From NCBI GenBank assembly GCA_029379385.1, contig CM055613.1, forward strand, positions 16,758,001 through 16,822,000: a stretch of 64,000 nt of DNA. The letters are read 5' to 3'. The stretch comes from Quillaja saponaria. Lineage: Eukaryota > Streptophyta > Magnoliopsida > Fabales > Quillajaceae. Both the position numbers and the translations under genes were made by a program. The notes under the pieces are model-generated. The model was not told the DNA's origin. It did not search any database and saw only the letters and a program-made list of their open reading frames with translations. Shown here piece by piece: positions 34,436-46,552 of the stretch; within the stretch, counting starts at the first letter, position 1, and every line of letters starts with the position of its first letter.

Positions 34436-34440
34436 AAAAG
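34436..34440. repeat. Target-site duplication AAAAG (left) of solo LTR
   Basis: AAAAG directly precedes TGTTATAACC; an identical AAAAG lies at 37261-37265. Confidence 0.85.
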
Positions 34441-37260
34441 TGTTATAACCCGGTATTATACATATGCTTTAGAATGGTTGTACATAATTCATCTTGATTA
34501 GGTAAATAAAGTTATTCAAAATTTAAAATTAAAATAAATGAATATTTGTATATATAAGTATATATATACATATATTACAATAATTATTTTTTTTATCACA
34601 TTATTGGTTGGAAACAAACTTAAAATTTAATTGTGTAAATGTTATTGACAAGGAAAAAAAAAAGTGTTTAAAAAACTAGAAAATAGTAGCGATATATAGA
34701 TTAAATCTACATCACAAATTTAAACATTGATAAGTAAAGTTAGTGTGTAACTACAAAACAAATTAGAAAACAATGATAATATATATATAGTTAGGACAAA
34801 TATACACCACAAACTTACATTTTTGACCTTTGACTTTACACTTTTGCTTCTTCTTTTTTCTCTTTCTTTCCTCCCTTTCAATTGTGCACCGCCTCACCCA
34901 TCTTGTGCCATTGCTGAGCCTTCCTTGTTTTGCTAACATTATCAACTCCCTTGCTCTTATTCTTTTGCTTAGAAATCTCTAGTTTCCTCTTGTTTTAACC
35001 AAGTTCAAGGTATTAATTTCCTTTCTTTCTTTTCCTCGTTACCTTGCATGCTTTCTTCTCTTTCTTGTGTTGTACGTTGGTTTTTTTTATGGTGTTTATG
35101 GCTGCCATAGGCCTTCAAGGAGCGGCTGTGTATACTACCCTCCCCAACTGTGAGCTTCCTTGTGTGTGTGTGTGTAAGCAAAAGAAAAACAGCTGCTGGA
35201 CCATGGAAACATGCCCTGTTTTGGCATGGTTTCCACCTCAATTTGCTGCCAGCCATGTAGTAACTTCAGGCCGTGGGGAAAGTTGAAAGGAGGAGCAGCC
35301 TTGGCAGCTCTTACTCCTTCTATTTAGCCGTAAAAAGCAGGTCATGAAGGCAGCCATACTTTCATGTTGCTGTCCCCTGTTTTGGGGCAGCTACCTTGAA
35401 GTGTTTTCCCTCCCTTGTTGGCTAGCTATTAAAGGTTATAAGGGGAGGTTTTCTTGGCTTAGGGGGGGGGGTGTGGTCACGGCAGCTAAACGAAGTGGAG
35501 GGTTTTAGGTTGTGGTTAAGCAAAGGTTGCTTGTGAATAATAATTTATGCACTCGTAAGTTTTATTAAGACTATAAAATTAGTGTTTAGGAAGATAGAAA
35601 CTAGAGCTTGAAGGTGAAGTTGGTTGAGTTAATTTGTATTTTATGCTTAATGTCTTGTTTAAAAACTTGAATACAAAGAAGTTAGGAGAGTTATTAATGG
35701 TGAATCAAAGATGTATAACAAGGAATAATATATATACTTATTGGAATTGAAAGTTTAAGATTTAATTATGTAATTTAGGACTTGTATGCGTTAAATTTAA
35801 TGAATTCTAAATAATTTGGAATTCAATATTTGAAATAAGTATAATATGGAGTTGAGAAGTTGTATTAAATTTTGGTTGGTGTATATACATAAATATACAC
35901 ACATTATTGGGAATTAAATACACCTCCAAATTATTCAATAAAATGCTTAAGAGAAATTAAAAAGTAATACATGCATGGAAGTTGAATTAACTAGGATTCA
36001 CTGATTAAATCTTTAAGCGGGAAATAGTAATTATAGAATTATAAACTAAACAATGTTTGAATTGATGATTTTTAGCTTTGGATAGTGTCGATAATACACT
36101 AACACCTTCACAATCTAGACAGGAGGATGAACAAAATATGTAAACTTTATGAGTGAATTACGTATTCTTTGGTCACTAGATTAATGTATTTGATTGTTTA
36201 TATGTGTAATTGAATATGTCTATATCGAAAAGTAAGAATGTGTAATGCTATAATTGAATTATTTGAATTGTGTTTAATACGTAATTTGTTTATGTTAATA
36301 AGAGCCAATAAAAAGAACTTTTATCTGAAATGATTTTTATATTCGAACTAGAATCCAGGTGCACTTAGGATGTCTTGACTTAATTATTTGATATGTGATT
36401 ATGAATGCTCGAGTAACTCAACCTCAGTAGGATGGATATGTATGAAAAAAATATTTGGTGTGCAAGTGCAAAAACTGCCCAGTGGGAGGATACATGATGT
36501 GCAGGTGCTGAGTTACTCCAATTGACCTTTTTAGTTGAATTGCTTTTTTTGTATGCTTTGAATAATTTGATTGACTTGTTTATCATGTGTATGGTATAAA
36601 TGGTGTTGGTTTAATTTTACACTATTCAAGTGTACGTACTTGAAATATTGAATTATAATATAAGAATTGCTTACATGAAAATTTTTGACGTGTATGTGCT
36701 ATTCATGCTTAGATTGATGCTAGTACCCTTAGGGTATGTCTTTCACTCAATGAGTTTGTATGACTCACATCATTTATTATTGTTTTTTTAGCATCAAGAG
36801 GCCAACATTTATCATCTAAAGATTCATGACTTGCCGATTGTACCGCTGCAAGGTATATATATATATATTTGAGATCATACACTTGAAGCCAAGGGACAAC
36901 GCTGCAGTCACATTAGGCTTAAGTTTTTATGTTTTGATTTGTATAGTAGTTTAACTATAGTTGTGATGAGATAATTAGAGTTGAGGTCTTTTGTGTATAC
37001 TATTACTATTGTTGATTGGTTGATTGTAACTAGGTTTATATGTCACGTTCCACTTTATGGGGAACCCTGCCTAAATTTTTATTTAAAATGTTATGTATTA
37101 ATGATAAATATGTTTTGGTTTTCAATTTAGTTTGGTAAAGATTTCTTGTTTAACTATAATTAACCATTGGTCATTTGTGCTTGTTGTCTTGTTGTCAGGG
37201 TTACAGAAGTTTGGTTATCCATTACTCCAGTCAGTCATACTTTCGTATAAGGGTGTGATA
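34441..37260 (+). mobile_element. Solo long LTR (2,820 bp) with AAAAG duplication
   Basis: Starts TGTTATAACCCGG and ends GGGTGTGATA (the GTGACA terminus with a C to T change), flanked by a perfect 5-bp duplication. It contains the family landmarks AAGAGCCAATAAA near 36300, GATGCTAGTACCC near 36717 and GTCAGTCATAC near 37231. No internal region remains. It splits the foldback element whose arms lie on either side, so it is the younger of the two. The ORFs at 35005-35256 and 35044-35286 are opposite-strand shadows in a slightly GC-richer LTR segment. Confidence 0.88.
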
Positions 37261-37265
37261 AAAAG
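37261..37265. repeat. Target-site duplication AAAAG (right) of solo LTR
   Basis: Second copy of the AAAAG duplication. Confidence 0.85.
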
Positions 37266-37401
37266 TTAATTTGTCATATTTAATAACTAACTAGAATAGT
37301 GGGGATTATTTGCCAATTATGACTCAAATAAGGGAGTTATGTGCTTGATTTAATAGTTTTTGAGAGTGATTGCAAAAGGAATGATAGCTCGCGGGAATAA
37401 A
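37266..37401 (-). mobile_element. Foldback or MULE-like element, right arm
   Basis: The reverse complement (AACTCCCTTATTTGAGTCATAATT ... TTATTAAATATGACAAATTAAC) matches the left arm at 33900-34015. It ends where the next long LTR (TGTCACACCC) begins. Confidence 0.6.
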
Positions 37402-39300
37402 TGTCACACCCAGCATGGAGGCATGACTGGCCAGAGGAATGGATAATCAAACCTCTGTAACTTGAACTCCAAATCAAAAAAATACACCTGACCATTGACC
37501 AACTAAAAGTTAGAAGGAAAAGATCTTGTAAAACACAATTACATATATAAACATATATTGACTAAAATGAATAGTAACTTAAATAAAATTTTGGCAGAGG
37601 TTTTTCTTAAAGTGGAACATGCCCAAGTAATACAAATGTCACATAATCTTGTATATACACAGTAGCAACAACACAATAATTACAATGAGCTCTGCTCCAT
37701 TTCCATACAAGAGAAACCAACAAACCAAATGATTACACAATTCAAAAAGAAATTCATGACTCAAGCCCTAATGTAACTGCAAAATTTCATCCCTAGACTT
37801 CAACTAATTAATCTCAGGTGAATACCTTGTTGCAACACTATTAGCAAGTCAGGTGTTAGCTTTGATGAGATCCTGATACTAAAAAAAAATTAAAAAAATA
37901 CACAAATGAGGAGTGAGTCATAAAGACTTAGTGAGTTAAAAACATATCCAAAGAGTACTAGCATCAATCATCATATAATTAGAAAGCTTATACTTGATAG
38001 TGTCATATTAACTTATATTACAATATAATTCAATTTCACACATACACATACATACGAAAATGCAGAATCAAACCGATATAACTCACTCAAAAGACAATAT
38101 GCAAGCAATTCAAGCAAAGCATCCACATAGGCCAATCGAAGTAACTCAGCACCCGCATACCATGTACACATCTTCTTTTGGGCTTTTTTCTCTCGCACAC
38201 AAAGAGTATACATAAACTTCTCACATAACCTCTCCGAAATTGAGTTATTCAAATATTTTTGTTCAAATATCAAATAATCAAATCAAAGTTATCCTACATG
38301 CACCCATATTCTATCTCATATAAAAAATTAATTTCATTGACCTTTATCAAAAACAAATAAAGTTTCTCATCAATACACAATACAACAAATACTACAGTGT
38401 CAACAATATAGCACTTTTGCTACTTAATTCAATCAAAGAGTTAAACACTCACATTTGAGAACTATATATGCATATACATATAAACAAATATTCACAATAT
38501 ACTAGCAACCAAAGGATAGCATCTTTCACTCACTAGGTTTATGGATTTGGCTTGTTGTTCCTTTTTGAATTTAAAGGTGTCGATGGATCAATATTGCCTT
38601 CTATAATTGAAAATCATAATTTCAAGCATTACTTAGTTTATAAATTTCATGGTTATACTCTTTTAAATAATCATTTAATTACTAAAACCTATATATGTAA
38701 ACTTTTATGCATTTATTAAAAATTAACTTCTTTTAGGCATTTCAACAAACACATTAAGGGCATACTTAGTTCTCATTCATATATATATCCTACATACATA
38801 TGATAAAAGTATTCTAACACTAATTTATAAACATATATTAACCATACTTCAACTAACAAAGTAAAATTAAATTAATCATATAGAATATATTGAAATTTGA
38901 ATTGTGAAAATTAACAAATTTTTATAATCAATCCTCCTCCCACAAGATTTTTTGAAACTCTTTGTTTATAAGATAACCCTTTAACCTACACATAAAAAGT
39001 GCTCAACTCAAAGAAAACAAAAAGATATAATTAAATTTGTGGTAATAGAATTACCCCCAAAAGAGAGGAGGAATCGGTAGCTATGGTTAAGGAGCTACCA
39101 GCTACTAGTGAAAGGCTGAGGTTGTTGTACCTCCTACCTACTACCATGGTGCTGAAGGTGGCTATTGCTTCTATAACTTACCTCTAAGCTCTAACCAAAA
39201 TGCTTTAACCAGCCAGCAGAAACTGAAAACAAGCACCACTAAACCCAATACAAATAAGAGACAGAGAAAATTTATGTACAATAATATTTTTAAACATTAT
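37402..39300 (-). mobile_element. Long LTR, minus-oriented, partial
   Basis: The left end TGTCACACCCAGC is a perfect complement of the GGGTGTGACA terminus. It carries CATGACTGGCC, CTCTGTAAC, the complement of GATGCTAGTACTC near 37957 and the complement of the growth-style block to about 38600. Its 5' part is diverged and I cannot follow the family past about 39300, so the right limit is approximate. The expected far terminus (GGTTATAACA) is absent. Confidence 0.65.
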
Positions 39301-39360
39301 ATCTCTAAATTGAATTCAATACAAACATCACCGGAAAATTCAACTAAAGGTTAGAAATAC

Positions 39361-39365
39361 AGTAC
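39361..39365. repeat. Target-site duplication AGTAC (left) of Ty3/Gypsy element
   Basis: AGTAC precedes the LTR end TGCTAGAGC; an identical copy lies at 46548-46552. Confidence 0.8.
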
Positions 39366-39640
39366 TGCTAGAGCTTAACAATTCATAATGGGTCTTCAAA
39401 GAATTCAAAGAGAAGAGAGATTTGAGGAAGAGATTCCAATATAATTTTGCATAAGAAACTAAATAAAGGCAAAGGTTCTTATATATCTGTTGGAGTTGTA
39501 TTAATGAGCTGGCTAACAACCTTGCTAGGTGTCCTAAATTGTTAAGCTAGAAACAAAATGCAAAAGAAGAAAATGACTAATTACCCTAACTAAAAAGCAT
39601 TAAGATATAAACACCCTTTCTAACAATTAAGACTCTAACA
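39366..39640 (-). repeat. 3' LTR of the Ty3/Gypsy element
   Basis: Starts TGCTAGAGC on plus and ends CTCTAACA, i.e. TG...CA in the element's direction (TGTTAGAGTC start). It shares AACAACCTTGCTAGGTGTCC with the right LTR. Confidence 0.75.
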
Positions 39641-39668
39641 AATACCCCTGGATAAATAACACTTGTTC

Positions 39669-39965
39669 TCAAGTGTTAGAGACAAACTCTGGGAATCTTT
39701 GAGAGAAGATAGCATAATTTTCCCAAGTTGCATATTCCGGAAATGAATTAGTCCATTGGACTAAGACATGTGATATAACCTTGTTATGCTTTCTAACAAA
39801 TTTTCTGTCTAAGTTAACTTGAGGATGAAGAACCATAGTGCCTTCTTTATTGAATTCAAGTAACAAAGTCTGCACCGGCAGATTTCCTATATGTTGTTTC
39901 ATTTTTTGAGAGATATGGAAAGTAGAGTGGATCTTCATTACTAACTGATAAGCCACTTTGCCCAA
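39669..39965 (-). pseudogene. Ty3/Gypsy integrase C-terminal region with chromodomain-like segment
   Basis: The 98-residue open stretch contains VAYQLVMKIHSTFHIS (family: VAYKLxLPxxSxIHPVFHVS) and then the segment HVLVQWTNSFPEYATWENY followed by FSQRFPEF, the chromodomain-like end seen in plant chromoviruses (VLIKWxxLPxxEATWE). Such domains are thought to steer integration to particular chromatin. It is separated by stops from the integrase core at 40477-40824. Confidence 0.7.
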
Positions 39966-40476
39966 CCCTTTTAATCACCTCGAAGAGTTCAAAGTGTCTA
40001 TAGGCCAACTTGTAAAATGGTATTCTGGCCACTAATAGTTGCTTATAAGGCTATAATTTCACACCCAAGCACCTTCATCCAATTCCTTGTCAACCCTGTA
40101 CTTATTAACCTAAGATTTCATTCTACTATGAGCTATCACTAGGTGATATTTTAAAAGTTTATAGTGGATTCTATGGCAGTAAAAGACATGTACACTATTT
40201 CATTCATTGAATCCCCTAAATTATAAGGCTAATGCACAGGTGTGGTTGTCTATAGACCACCTTATAGGAAATAGTGTGAGTGGCAAAATGATGGTTTGTA
40301 TTGTTCTAATACTCCACCAAGGGTAGCTAGCTGACCCAATCCTTAGGCTTATCAATAATCATGCACCTCAAGTATGTCTCTAAGCACTTATTAAGAACCT
40401 CTGACTGACTATCAGTATGAGGGTGAGAGGCTATTGACATCTTGAGTTTCACACCTAACTTAGACATTAGTTCTCC

Positions 40477-40824
40477 CTAAAATTTACTCAAATAATTTAT
40501 CCCTATTAGATGCAATAGACTCAGGTAGACCATGGAGTTTAAAGATATTGTTAAGGAAGAGTTGAATCGCAGTAATGGCAATGTAATGATGAGAATAAAG
40601 TGTGCATATTTGCTAAGCCTACCAATGACCACCAAGATAACTTCTTTACCATGAGATTTTGGAAGCCCTTTAATAAAATCCATGGCAATACTGGTCCATG
40701 TAGTCTTTAGAATAGGTATGGCTGCAACAGACCAAGAGTGGCAAGAGATGCATTCTTTCATTTTTGGAATTTCAAACATTCCATCAAATGTTGTCTGACA
40801 TCTTTTCTCATACCCTTCCACCAA
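40477..40824 (-). pseudogene. Ty3/Gypsy integrase fragment (core start)
   Basis: Reads CISCHSWSVAAIPI, then WTSIAMDFIKGLPKSHGKE and VILVVIGRLSKYAHFI, the first-Asp block of the integrase catalytic core (D in MDFI). The usual VDRLSKYAHF reads IGRLSKYAHF. The frame is lost after about 100 residues. Confidence 0.75.
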
Positions 40825-40970
40825 AAAATAGCTTGCAACCTACTCAGTGTGAGTTGATACCTTAAGTGACCAGCTAAGGCACTATCATGAAATTTCCTTA
40901 ACAAGTCTTTTATGAGATTCAAGTCAAACCCCATCATTAATTTCCCTCTTTTTCTAGGTTGATTGTTTGT

Positions 40971-41204
40971 CTAAGAGAACTTTAGATAACTAGACCCTTG
41001 TTGTTCCTTGTCTTTAATAACCTTCTGGAGTTGAAGGTCTTGCTGCCAAGTTTGTTGTACTACATGTAACAACTTATTACTAATACCACTAACTGCCATG
41101 ACTACTTCTTTTGTTATTTCACCTCTAAGTCTTCTAGACAAAGCATCTATAGCCTTATTTATCTTTCCCTTCCTATAACTCACCTCATAATCATAGCCCA
41201 TCAT
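40971..41204 (-). pseudogene. Ty3/Gypsy RNase H C-terminal fragment
   Basis: MMGYDYEVSYRKGKINKAIDALSRR corresponds in type to the family ending LLGYDFEIxYRPGKxNxVADALSRR of the RNase H domain. It leads towards the integrase linker. Confidence 0.75.
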
Positions 41205-41315
41205 TTTTGCTAACCATTCTTATTGGGCTAGGGTGGTGATATTTTGTTCCAATAGGTACTTTAGGCTATAATAGTCTATCTTAATGATGAAATGCCTACC
41301 AAATAGATGGAAATT

Positions 41316-41813
41316 TCATTTCTTGACAGCAAACACTATGGCCAGCACTTCTTTTTCATACACTGAAAGTTGATGGTGTTTGGGTGATAAACCCTTATTG
41401 ATATATGCTAAAGGCCTCCTATTATGTCCCAATACTTCTCCTATACCCTGATCTAAAGCATCAATTGCAATGTAAAAATTTTTACTAAAGTTTGGCATAG
41501 CCAGAGTAAGAGCAGCACACATGACTACCTTCAAGGTCTCACATGCATTTTGAGCCTGAGGGTTCCAACCATACTTGTCCTTACTCAACTTAGTCAAAGG
41601 TCTAGCTATCCTTCCATACTTCAATATGAACCTTATGTAGTAGCCTATCAAGCCCAAAAAACCCCTCAGTTCCTTAATAGTCGAAGGAGTTGGCCAAGTC
41701 ACCATGATTTCTACTTTCTTCTCATCATTAGCCACCCCATTGTAAGAAATGATGTGCCCCAGATACTCCACCGTTTTTGCACTGAAAGAACATTTTCTCT
41801 CCTTAACATACAA
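41316..41813 (-). pseudogene. Ty3/Gypsy reverse transcriptase C-terminus and RNase H N-terminus
   Basis: 165 open residues: KCSFSAKTVEYLGHIIS, ELRGFLGLIGYYIRFI, then the RNase H entry IAIDALDQGIGEVLGHNRRP and YEKEVLAIVFAVKK. The catalytic Asp of DASDxGIG is present in the form DALDQGIG. The adjacent FDDILIYS-type catalytic segment lies in a disrupted stretch near 41830-41880. Confidence 0.8.
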
Positions 41814-42146
41814 TTGATGTTTTCCTTAAAAATAGGAAGGTAGCTCTATATAAGGATATCATCAAAAACAATAAGTATAAATTTCCTCAGGTATTCCTTA
41901 AAGACCTCATTCATTAAGCTTTGAAAAGTTGAAGGGGATTACTAAGCCTAAATGGCATGACTAAAAATTCATAGTGGCCACTATGTGATCTGAAGTAGTT
42001 TTGTGAGTATCATCTGAGTGCATTCTAATTTAGTGATAACCAGATCTCAAGTCAAGCTTGGTGAAAATAGTAGTTCCATGCAAATCATCAATTAACTCTT
42101 TCAATACATGAATTGGGAACTTATCCTTAATGATAAGTTGATTTAA

Positions 42147-42296
42147 TTATCTATATTCCACACACAACCTCCAAGCCCCATCCTTTTTCTTAGCCATTAC
42201 AATTAGAGAAGAGAAAGAGTTATTGTTGTTCTTTATAACTCCATACTTCAACAGTCTATCAATCTGCTTTTCAATCTCATCCTTTTGGACCACTGA
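42147..42296 (-). pseudogene. Ty3/Gypsy reverse transcriptase N-terminal fragment
   Basis: Contains QKDEIEKQIDRLLKYGVI and then SLIVMAKKKDGAWRLCVEYR, the start of the Gypsy reverse transcriptase (family: VRKKDGSWRxCVDYR). Its upstream continuation is cut by the long LTR starting at 42297. Confidence 0.75.
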
Positions 42297-44699
42297 TGTT
42301 ATAACTCTCATAACCTGATACTGAAAAATCAAATTTTTAGACACGATGTGTAAATTTTTGATATAAAATAATAAATATGTAACCCAATTAAATAAGTAAG
42401 AGTGTAATTGACATATTATAACCCAATATTAAAATATGAATTAGAACAAAAATTGAAATAACTCTTCATAGGAGTGTACCATTAATTAAAATTTGAGTAA
42501 CTTGGAACTTGATTTTATTTGGTTTAAATTTTCTTAATAAGTGAAATAAAATATAATCAATGTTAAATTTATATGACTTTAAGAGATTATATTGATTTTA
42601 TTATGAGGTATATATATATACACATATACATGAGTTGAAATTAATTATGCTCTTAAGGTATTTGTTAAAATGCCTAAATGAAACTAGTTGTAAGGGAATG
42701 AGGGTTAAAGAGGTTATTAAATGGATGCAGGGTCAGATTTCGTGGGTTAGAAATATTTGGTATTTTAGGTGTCTTCGGTGTTGAATTAAATTAAGAGGTC
42801 AAAAGAGAAAGTGTATATTAGGATCTTGGGATATTGTCTACAAAATTTCGTAGCTCGATTCCAAATATGTTGTGAGTTATAGCTGTTAGACTCCGGCTAG
42901 GTCAGGCAGGATTAGTAGTACCTTGTTTTTGGTTCATGTAAGAAATTGAGTGAGTTCATGACATATTTTAGGAAAATTTTCTAAATAATAAAGATATATA
43001 TACTTGTCTATTAATAAACCCAATAAACAGAATCAGATTTTGTTTTTCCTAGAAAGTGTTATGTTCAATTAACTAAGATAAGGTCAAAGTTGTCAAAATC
43101 CTGCATTTTGTAGAATTTGATGTTAATTCAAAGAATAAACTGTGTTGATATACAAATCCAAAAATTACAAATGATATATCATTAGAAAGCTACATGTGTC
43201 TAGTGTTTTATAAATTTTACGAAATTGGATTTGGAAATTCTTAGAGAAGGATATGACCATTAAAATGGACACTGGTCCAAACACAAAGTTTGGACAGTTT
43301 CAACATTTCTAACTCACTAAGTGCTTTCTATCTTTGCTAATGGTTCCTCCTACCCTATGCTTTCTCAAGACATTTAAAATATCTCTTCATTATTAACCCT
43401 ATCATATAAAGTCCAATTCATACTAATTGGCATGTAATAGCTTAATAGAAAATTTTCATAAAGAAACCTATACAAGATGAGATGTAAGCTTAGTAACTAA
43501 AAGATCATAACCAATAATGTTTATGAACTAAATATTATTTGGTAATATGAATTTCAATTCTGGATTCTAATGTGGACTTGATGAGATATGTGGACGTAAG
43601 TGTGAGTAATGAATGAAATTGATTACGAGTGAGTGGTTACTTAATGCCTTTTGGGGCTAGATTAGTATATGTAATTATATGTTTATTTGAATATACATGA
43701 TATATAGAAAATAAGCAAGTAAAGTATTTCAATAATTTATTTGAATTATGTTTGTTTGATATTGGTTGCTCTGTTGACATTGGTTGTTGTTGATAAGAGC
43801 TAACAAAGTGTGATTTTTATGAAAAATGATTTTTATCTCCAAAATTAAAAATCCAGGTGCACCTAGAATATTTTGATTTAAAATCATAAGAAAATTCTGA
43901 TTTTGATAAATGTTTTTTATTGAGTGCTCAGCCCCGGTAGGATGGATTGTGTACATAGATCAATTTATTGAGCAGGGCATAATTGCCCAGTAGGGGGTGA
44001 TAATATTGTGTGGGGCTAGGTCACTCATTGGCTCTTTGATTACTTTGTGTGATGTTGTTGCTCTGATTTAAATTGTGATCATGTAGGTCATATAAATTAT
44101 GGATTTTTGAAACTTACAACGTATACATGTAATGTGAACAATATTATATGATATTACTATCTATGTGTTACACACTTGTATTGTGTGATGCTAGTACCCT
44201 TTGGGTACGATTTTTCACTCACGGAGTCTATAGGAATCACCCCTCTCTCGTGGATATTTCTTTTAGTGACAAGAGTTCGATACATGGTGTCACTGAACTT
44301 AGGACTTGCCGAATAAGTGTGGCACGATAATTTCAAGATCTCACACTTGCAATTAAGGGTGAAAGTTTGCAGTTATACTAGACCTATGAGGTGTCTAATT
44401 TTGGTATGATGTAAGAGTTTAGTTATTTGTCTTGGTGTTATTATTGTATGAGATCAAAAGTATAGGTGTTTGTGTTTTGAGGCATGTTTCATATTATTGA
44501 AAACCTCTGCCAAAATTTTTCAGTAAATTGTTAACTATTTCAGAAAATAAAATTTTTCAATGAACTTTTGTTTATAAAAGTTACTTTTATCCTTTGGATA
44601 GGCTAAGAGTCATATGTGTTACTTTATTTTGAAGTCAGGGTTACAGAGGTTTGGTTTTCCAATCCTCTGGTCAGTCATGCCTCCATGAAGGGTGTGATA
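42297..44699 (+). mobile_element. Long LTR nested in the Ty3/Gypsy element (2.40 kb)
   Basis: Starts TGTTATAACTC and ends GGGTGTGATA. It splits the Gypsy pol between protease and reverse transcriptase. Family landmarks are GAGTGGTTACTTAATG near 43632, GCTCAGCCCCGGTAGGATGGA near 43926, GATGCTAGTACCCTTTGGGTACG near 44188 and GTCAGTCATGCCTCCATGAAGG near 44671. The flanks ACTGA and AATGG agree at only three of five positions, so the duplication is unproven. It is in the opposite orientation to the host element. Confidence 0.8.
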
Positions 44700-45281
44700 A
44701 ATGGATATCTATAGGGTCTGATTTGGACTACTTAAGTCTTATCTTTGAGGTTGATCTTATGGTCATAGGGTCTCATAAATGGTAGTTCTGCAAGTCCAAC
44801 AAAAATGTCCTAAAACTCAGAAAGTCAAGACTTCAGTTGTATATGTCTAGTTTTATCTTTTAAGGTCTATTCCATGTTGTAACTATCCATTAGAGAATAC
44901 AAGTTTAAGTGATATGCTTCTTAAGAAGTGCAGATCTAAGCTATTACTGCAAGTGAGAGCCCCTATAACAGCTTGGACATTTTATTCCTCAGTTATTTTC
45001 CCTTGAACCTCTTATCCTGCTTGCAATAATACCTTCATGTCACCCCCTTAAGGTTGCAGTTGCCCTTTGTCATTGTCTCACAAAATCTTCTTCTATGTAA
45101 CAAATCAATGCATACCCATTACAATATCACAATCACCCAAAGGCATCACAATGAAATCATTTGTTAACCTTTCATCTTAAATCTGCCTCTTGAGATTCAT
45201 GCACCTAGCTTGAGCACTAATGGCTTCTCCATTTGCCACTATCACCTTCATCTTTGCTATAGATTGTAGCTTATATCATAG

Positions 45282-45488
45282 CTACCTGGCAGTAACCATA
45301 TTTATAAAGTTATGAGTGCTTCCTGCGTCTAGAAGCATGATCACTATCTCTTTCTTAATCAATCCCTCCAATTTCAAAGTCTTACAGCTTCTTATTCCAC
45401 ACATAGCATGAAGACATATAATAAAGTCACCTATCACAGCCCTCTTGCCCTTGTCATCCACATTCCAGTTATCCCAGGGTTCTTCCAA
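45282..45488 (-). pseudogene. Ty3/Gypsy protease fragment with altered active site
   Basis: IVIMLLDAGSTHNFIN matches the aspartic protease active-site block, normally LLDSGSTHNFI. The Asp is kept but the following Ser is Ala. Frame broken on both sides. Confidence 0.7.
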
Positions 45489-45539
45489 TTAATCAAGTCA
45501 CTATGTGTAGCTAACCCATCCTCCTCTTTAGCATCAAAG

Positions 45540-46240
45540 TCAATCAAAACCTGAAATAACTTACCCTTTTTGCACCTATGGCCTGGGTGTATTTCTCATC
45601 ACACATATAGCATAACCCCTTAGCCCTCTTATCTTCCCATTCCCTTTGAGATAGACTCCTGATAGGTTTTACTGTGGCATTAGTTTTAGGTGTAGTTTGG
45701 TATAGGGGTTTAGTGTGATTCTGTTGGATATGTCCAAAATGACTAAACCCCCTGCAGTGTACTGTGTAGGAGTAGTTAACAAAGGAGGCAAATTGGAAGC
45801 TGGTAATAAGTTATACAGTTTAGGTTGAAAGCTATGTCTCTTATTCAAGGCTTCAATTATATTTTCATGAGATTTGGCCAGGTTTATAGTTTTAATCAAG
45901 GTTTGAGGTTCATAACATCTCACATCACTTTCTATTTCTTCATTTAATCTACTAAGGAACACACTAATAGCTTGGAATTCTATTAATATTACCTGATTTA
46001 GTAGATGTTCGAATTGTTCTCGGTACTCTTAGACAAATCTATTAGACTTAGCTAATTTGGACAGTGGATCCCCTTTGACAAACTTGCCAAACCTTAAAGC
46101 TATATATGTGATGTTGTGTCTCCATAACACTCTCCCTCTAGGCACTACCATCATGTAGGCCTTATGCTACTGCAGAGCTCTTCCTTCCATGTTAATGGAA
46201 GCCAGTCATACCTTGTGTTGTTCAGATAATCTATCTACTT
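45540..46240 (-). pseudogene. Ty3/Gypsy gag remnant
   Basis: The stretch 45962-45669 is open (FLSRLNEEIESDVRCYEP, TIINLAKSHE-type helix text) and reads like the end of a retrotransposon Gag capsid region. Further down, near 45550-45620, GLCYMCDEKY recalls the CCHC zinc knuckle, with its His lost. The upstream part to 46240 is full of stops. Confidence 0.6.
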
Positions 46241-46334
46241 CAAAGAATTACTAAATTTTATAGTGCCAATCAGAGAAGTTTTTCCTATCAAATATAAGAA
46301 TATGAAAAGATCAATTTGAGGTAGCCGTGAGAAC

Positions 46335-46547
46335 ATATTATAGGCCTCTTATTTTACATAAGAAACTGAATACAAGCAAAGGCTCTTATATATCCTTTGG
46401 AGCTGTACTAATGAGTTGGCTAACAACCTTGCTAGGTGTCCCAAATTGGTAAGCTAGAAATAGAATGCAAAATAAGAAAATGATTAATAACCCTGACTGA
46501 AAAGCAATAAGACGTTAACACCCCTTCAAAAAATAAAGACTTTAACA
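46335..46547 (-). repeat. 5' LTR (partial) of the Ty3/Gypsy element
   Basis: Matches 39450-39640 (GGCTAACAACCTTGCTAGGT, GTAAGCTAGAAA). The first 80 or so bases of the left LTR are not recognisable here. Confidence 0.7.
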
Positions 46548-46552
46548 AGTAC
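46548..46552. repeat. Target-site duplication AGTAC (right) of Ty3/Gypsy element
   Basis: Second copy of AGTAC. Confidence 0.8.

Larger units (their letters stand above)
39366..46547 (-). mobile_element. Degenerate Ty3/Gypsy retrotransposon (chromodomain type), minus strand
   Basis: Bounded by a perfect AGTAC duplication. The 3' LTR on the left is 39366-39640 (about 275 bp; its element-strand start TGTTAGAGTC follows a purine tract at 39641-39650). The homologous 5' LTR part on the right is about 46335-46547, and the two differ at roughly one base in six by eye, so the insertion is old. Domain order on the minus strand is gag, protease, reverse transcriptase, RNase H, integrase, chromodomain-like end, as in Ty3/Gypsy chromoviruses. 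Every domain is split by frameshifts or stops. A 2.4-kb long LTR is inserted between protease and reverse transcriptase. Confidence 0.85.

Noticed and set aside
35005..35286. Paired ORFs of 80 and 83 residues on opposite strands with a GTGTGTGTGTG run
   Set aside because: They lie in a GC-richer part of a solo LTR, overlap as mirror frames, and have no conserved domain.
42414..42440. Second LTR-start-like word (ATTATAACCCAATATT) 117 bp inside the nested LTR
   Set aside because: The true start is TGTTATAAC at 42297, where the Gypsy pol reading is cut; the inner word appears to be an internal duplication in this and related copies.
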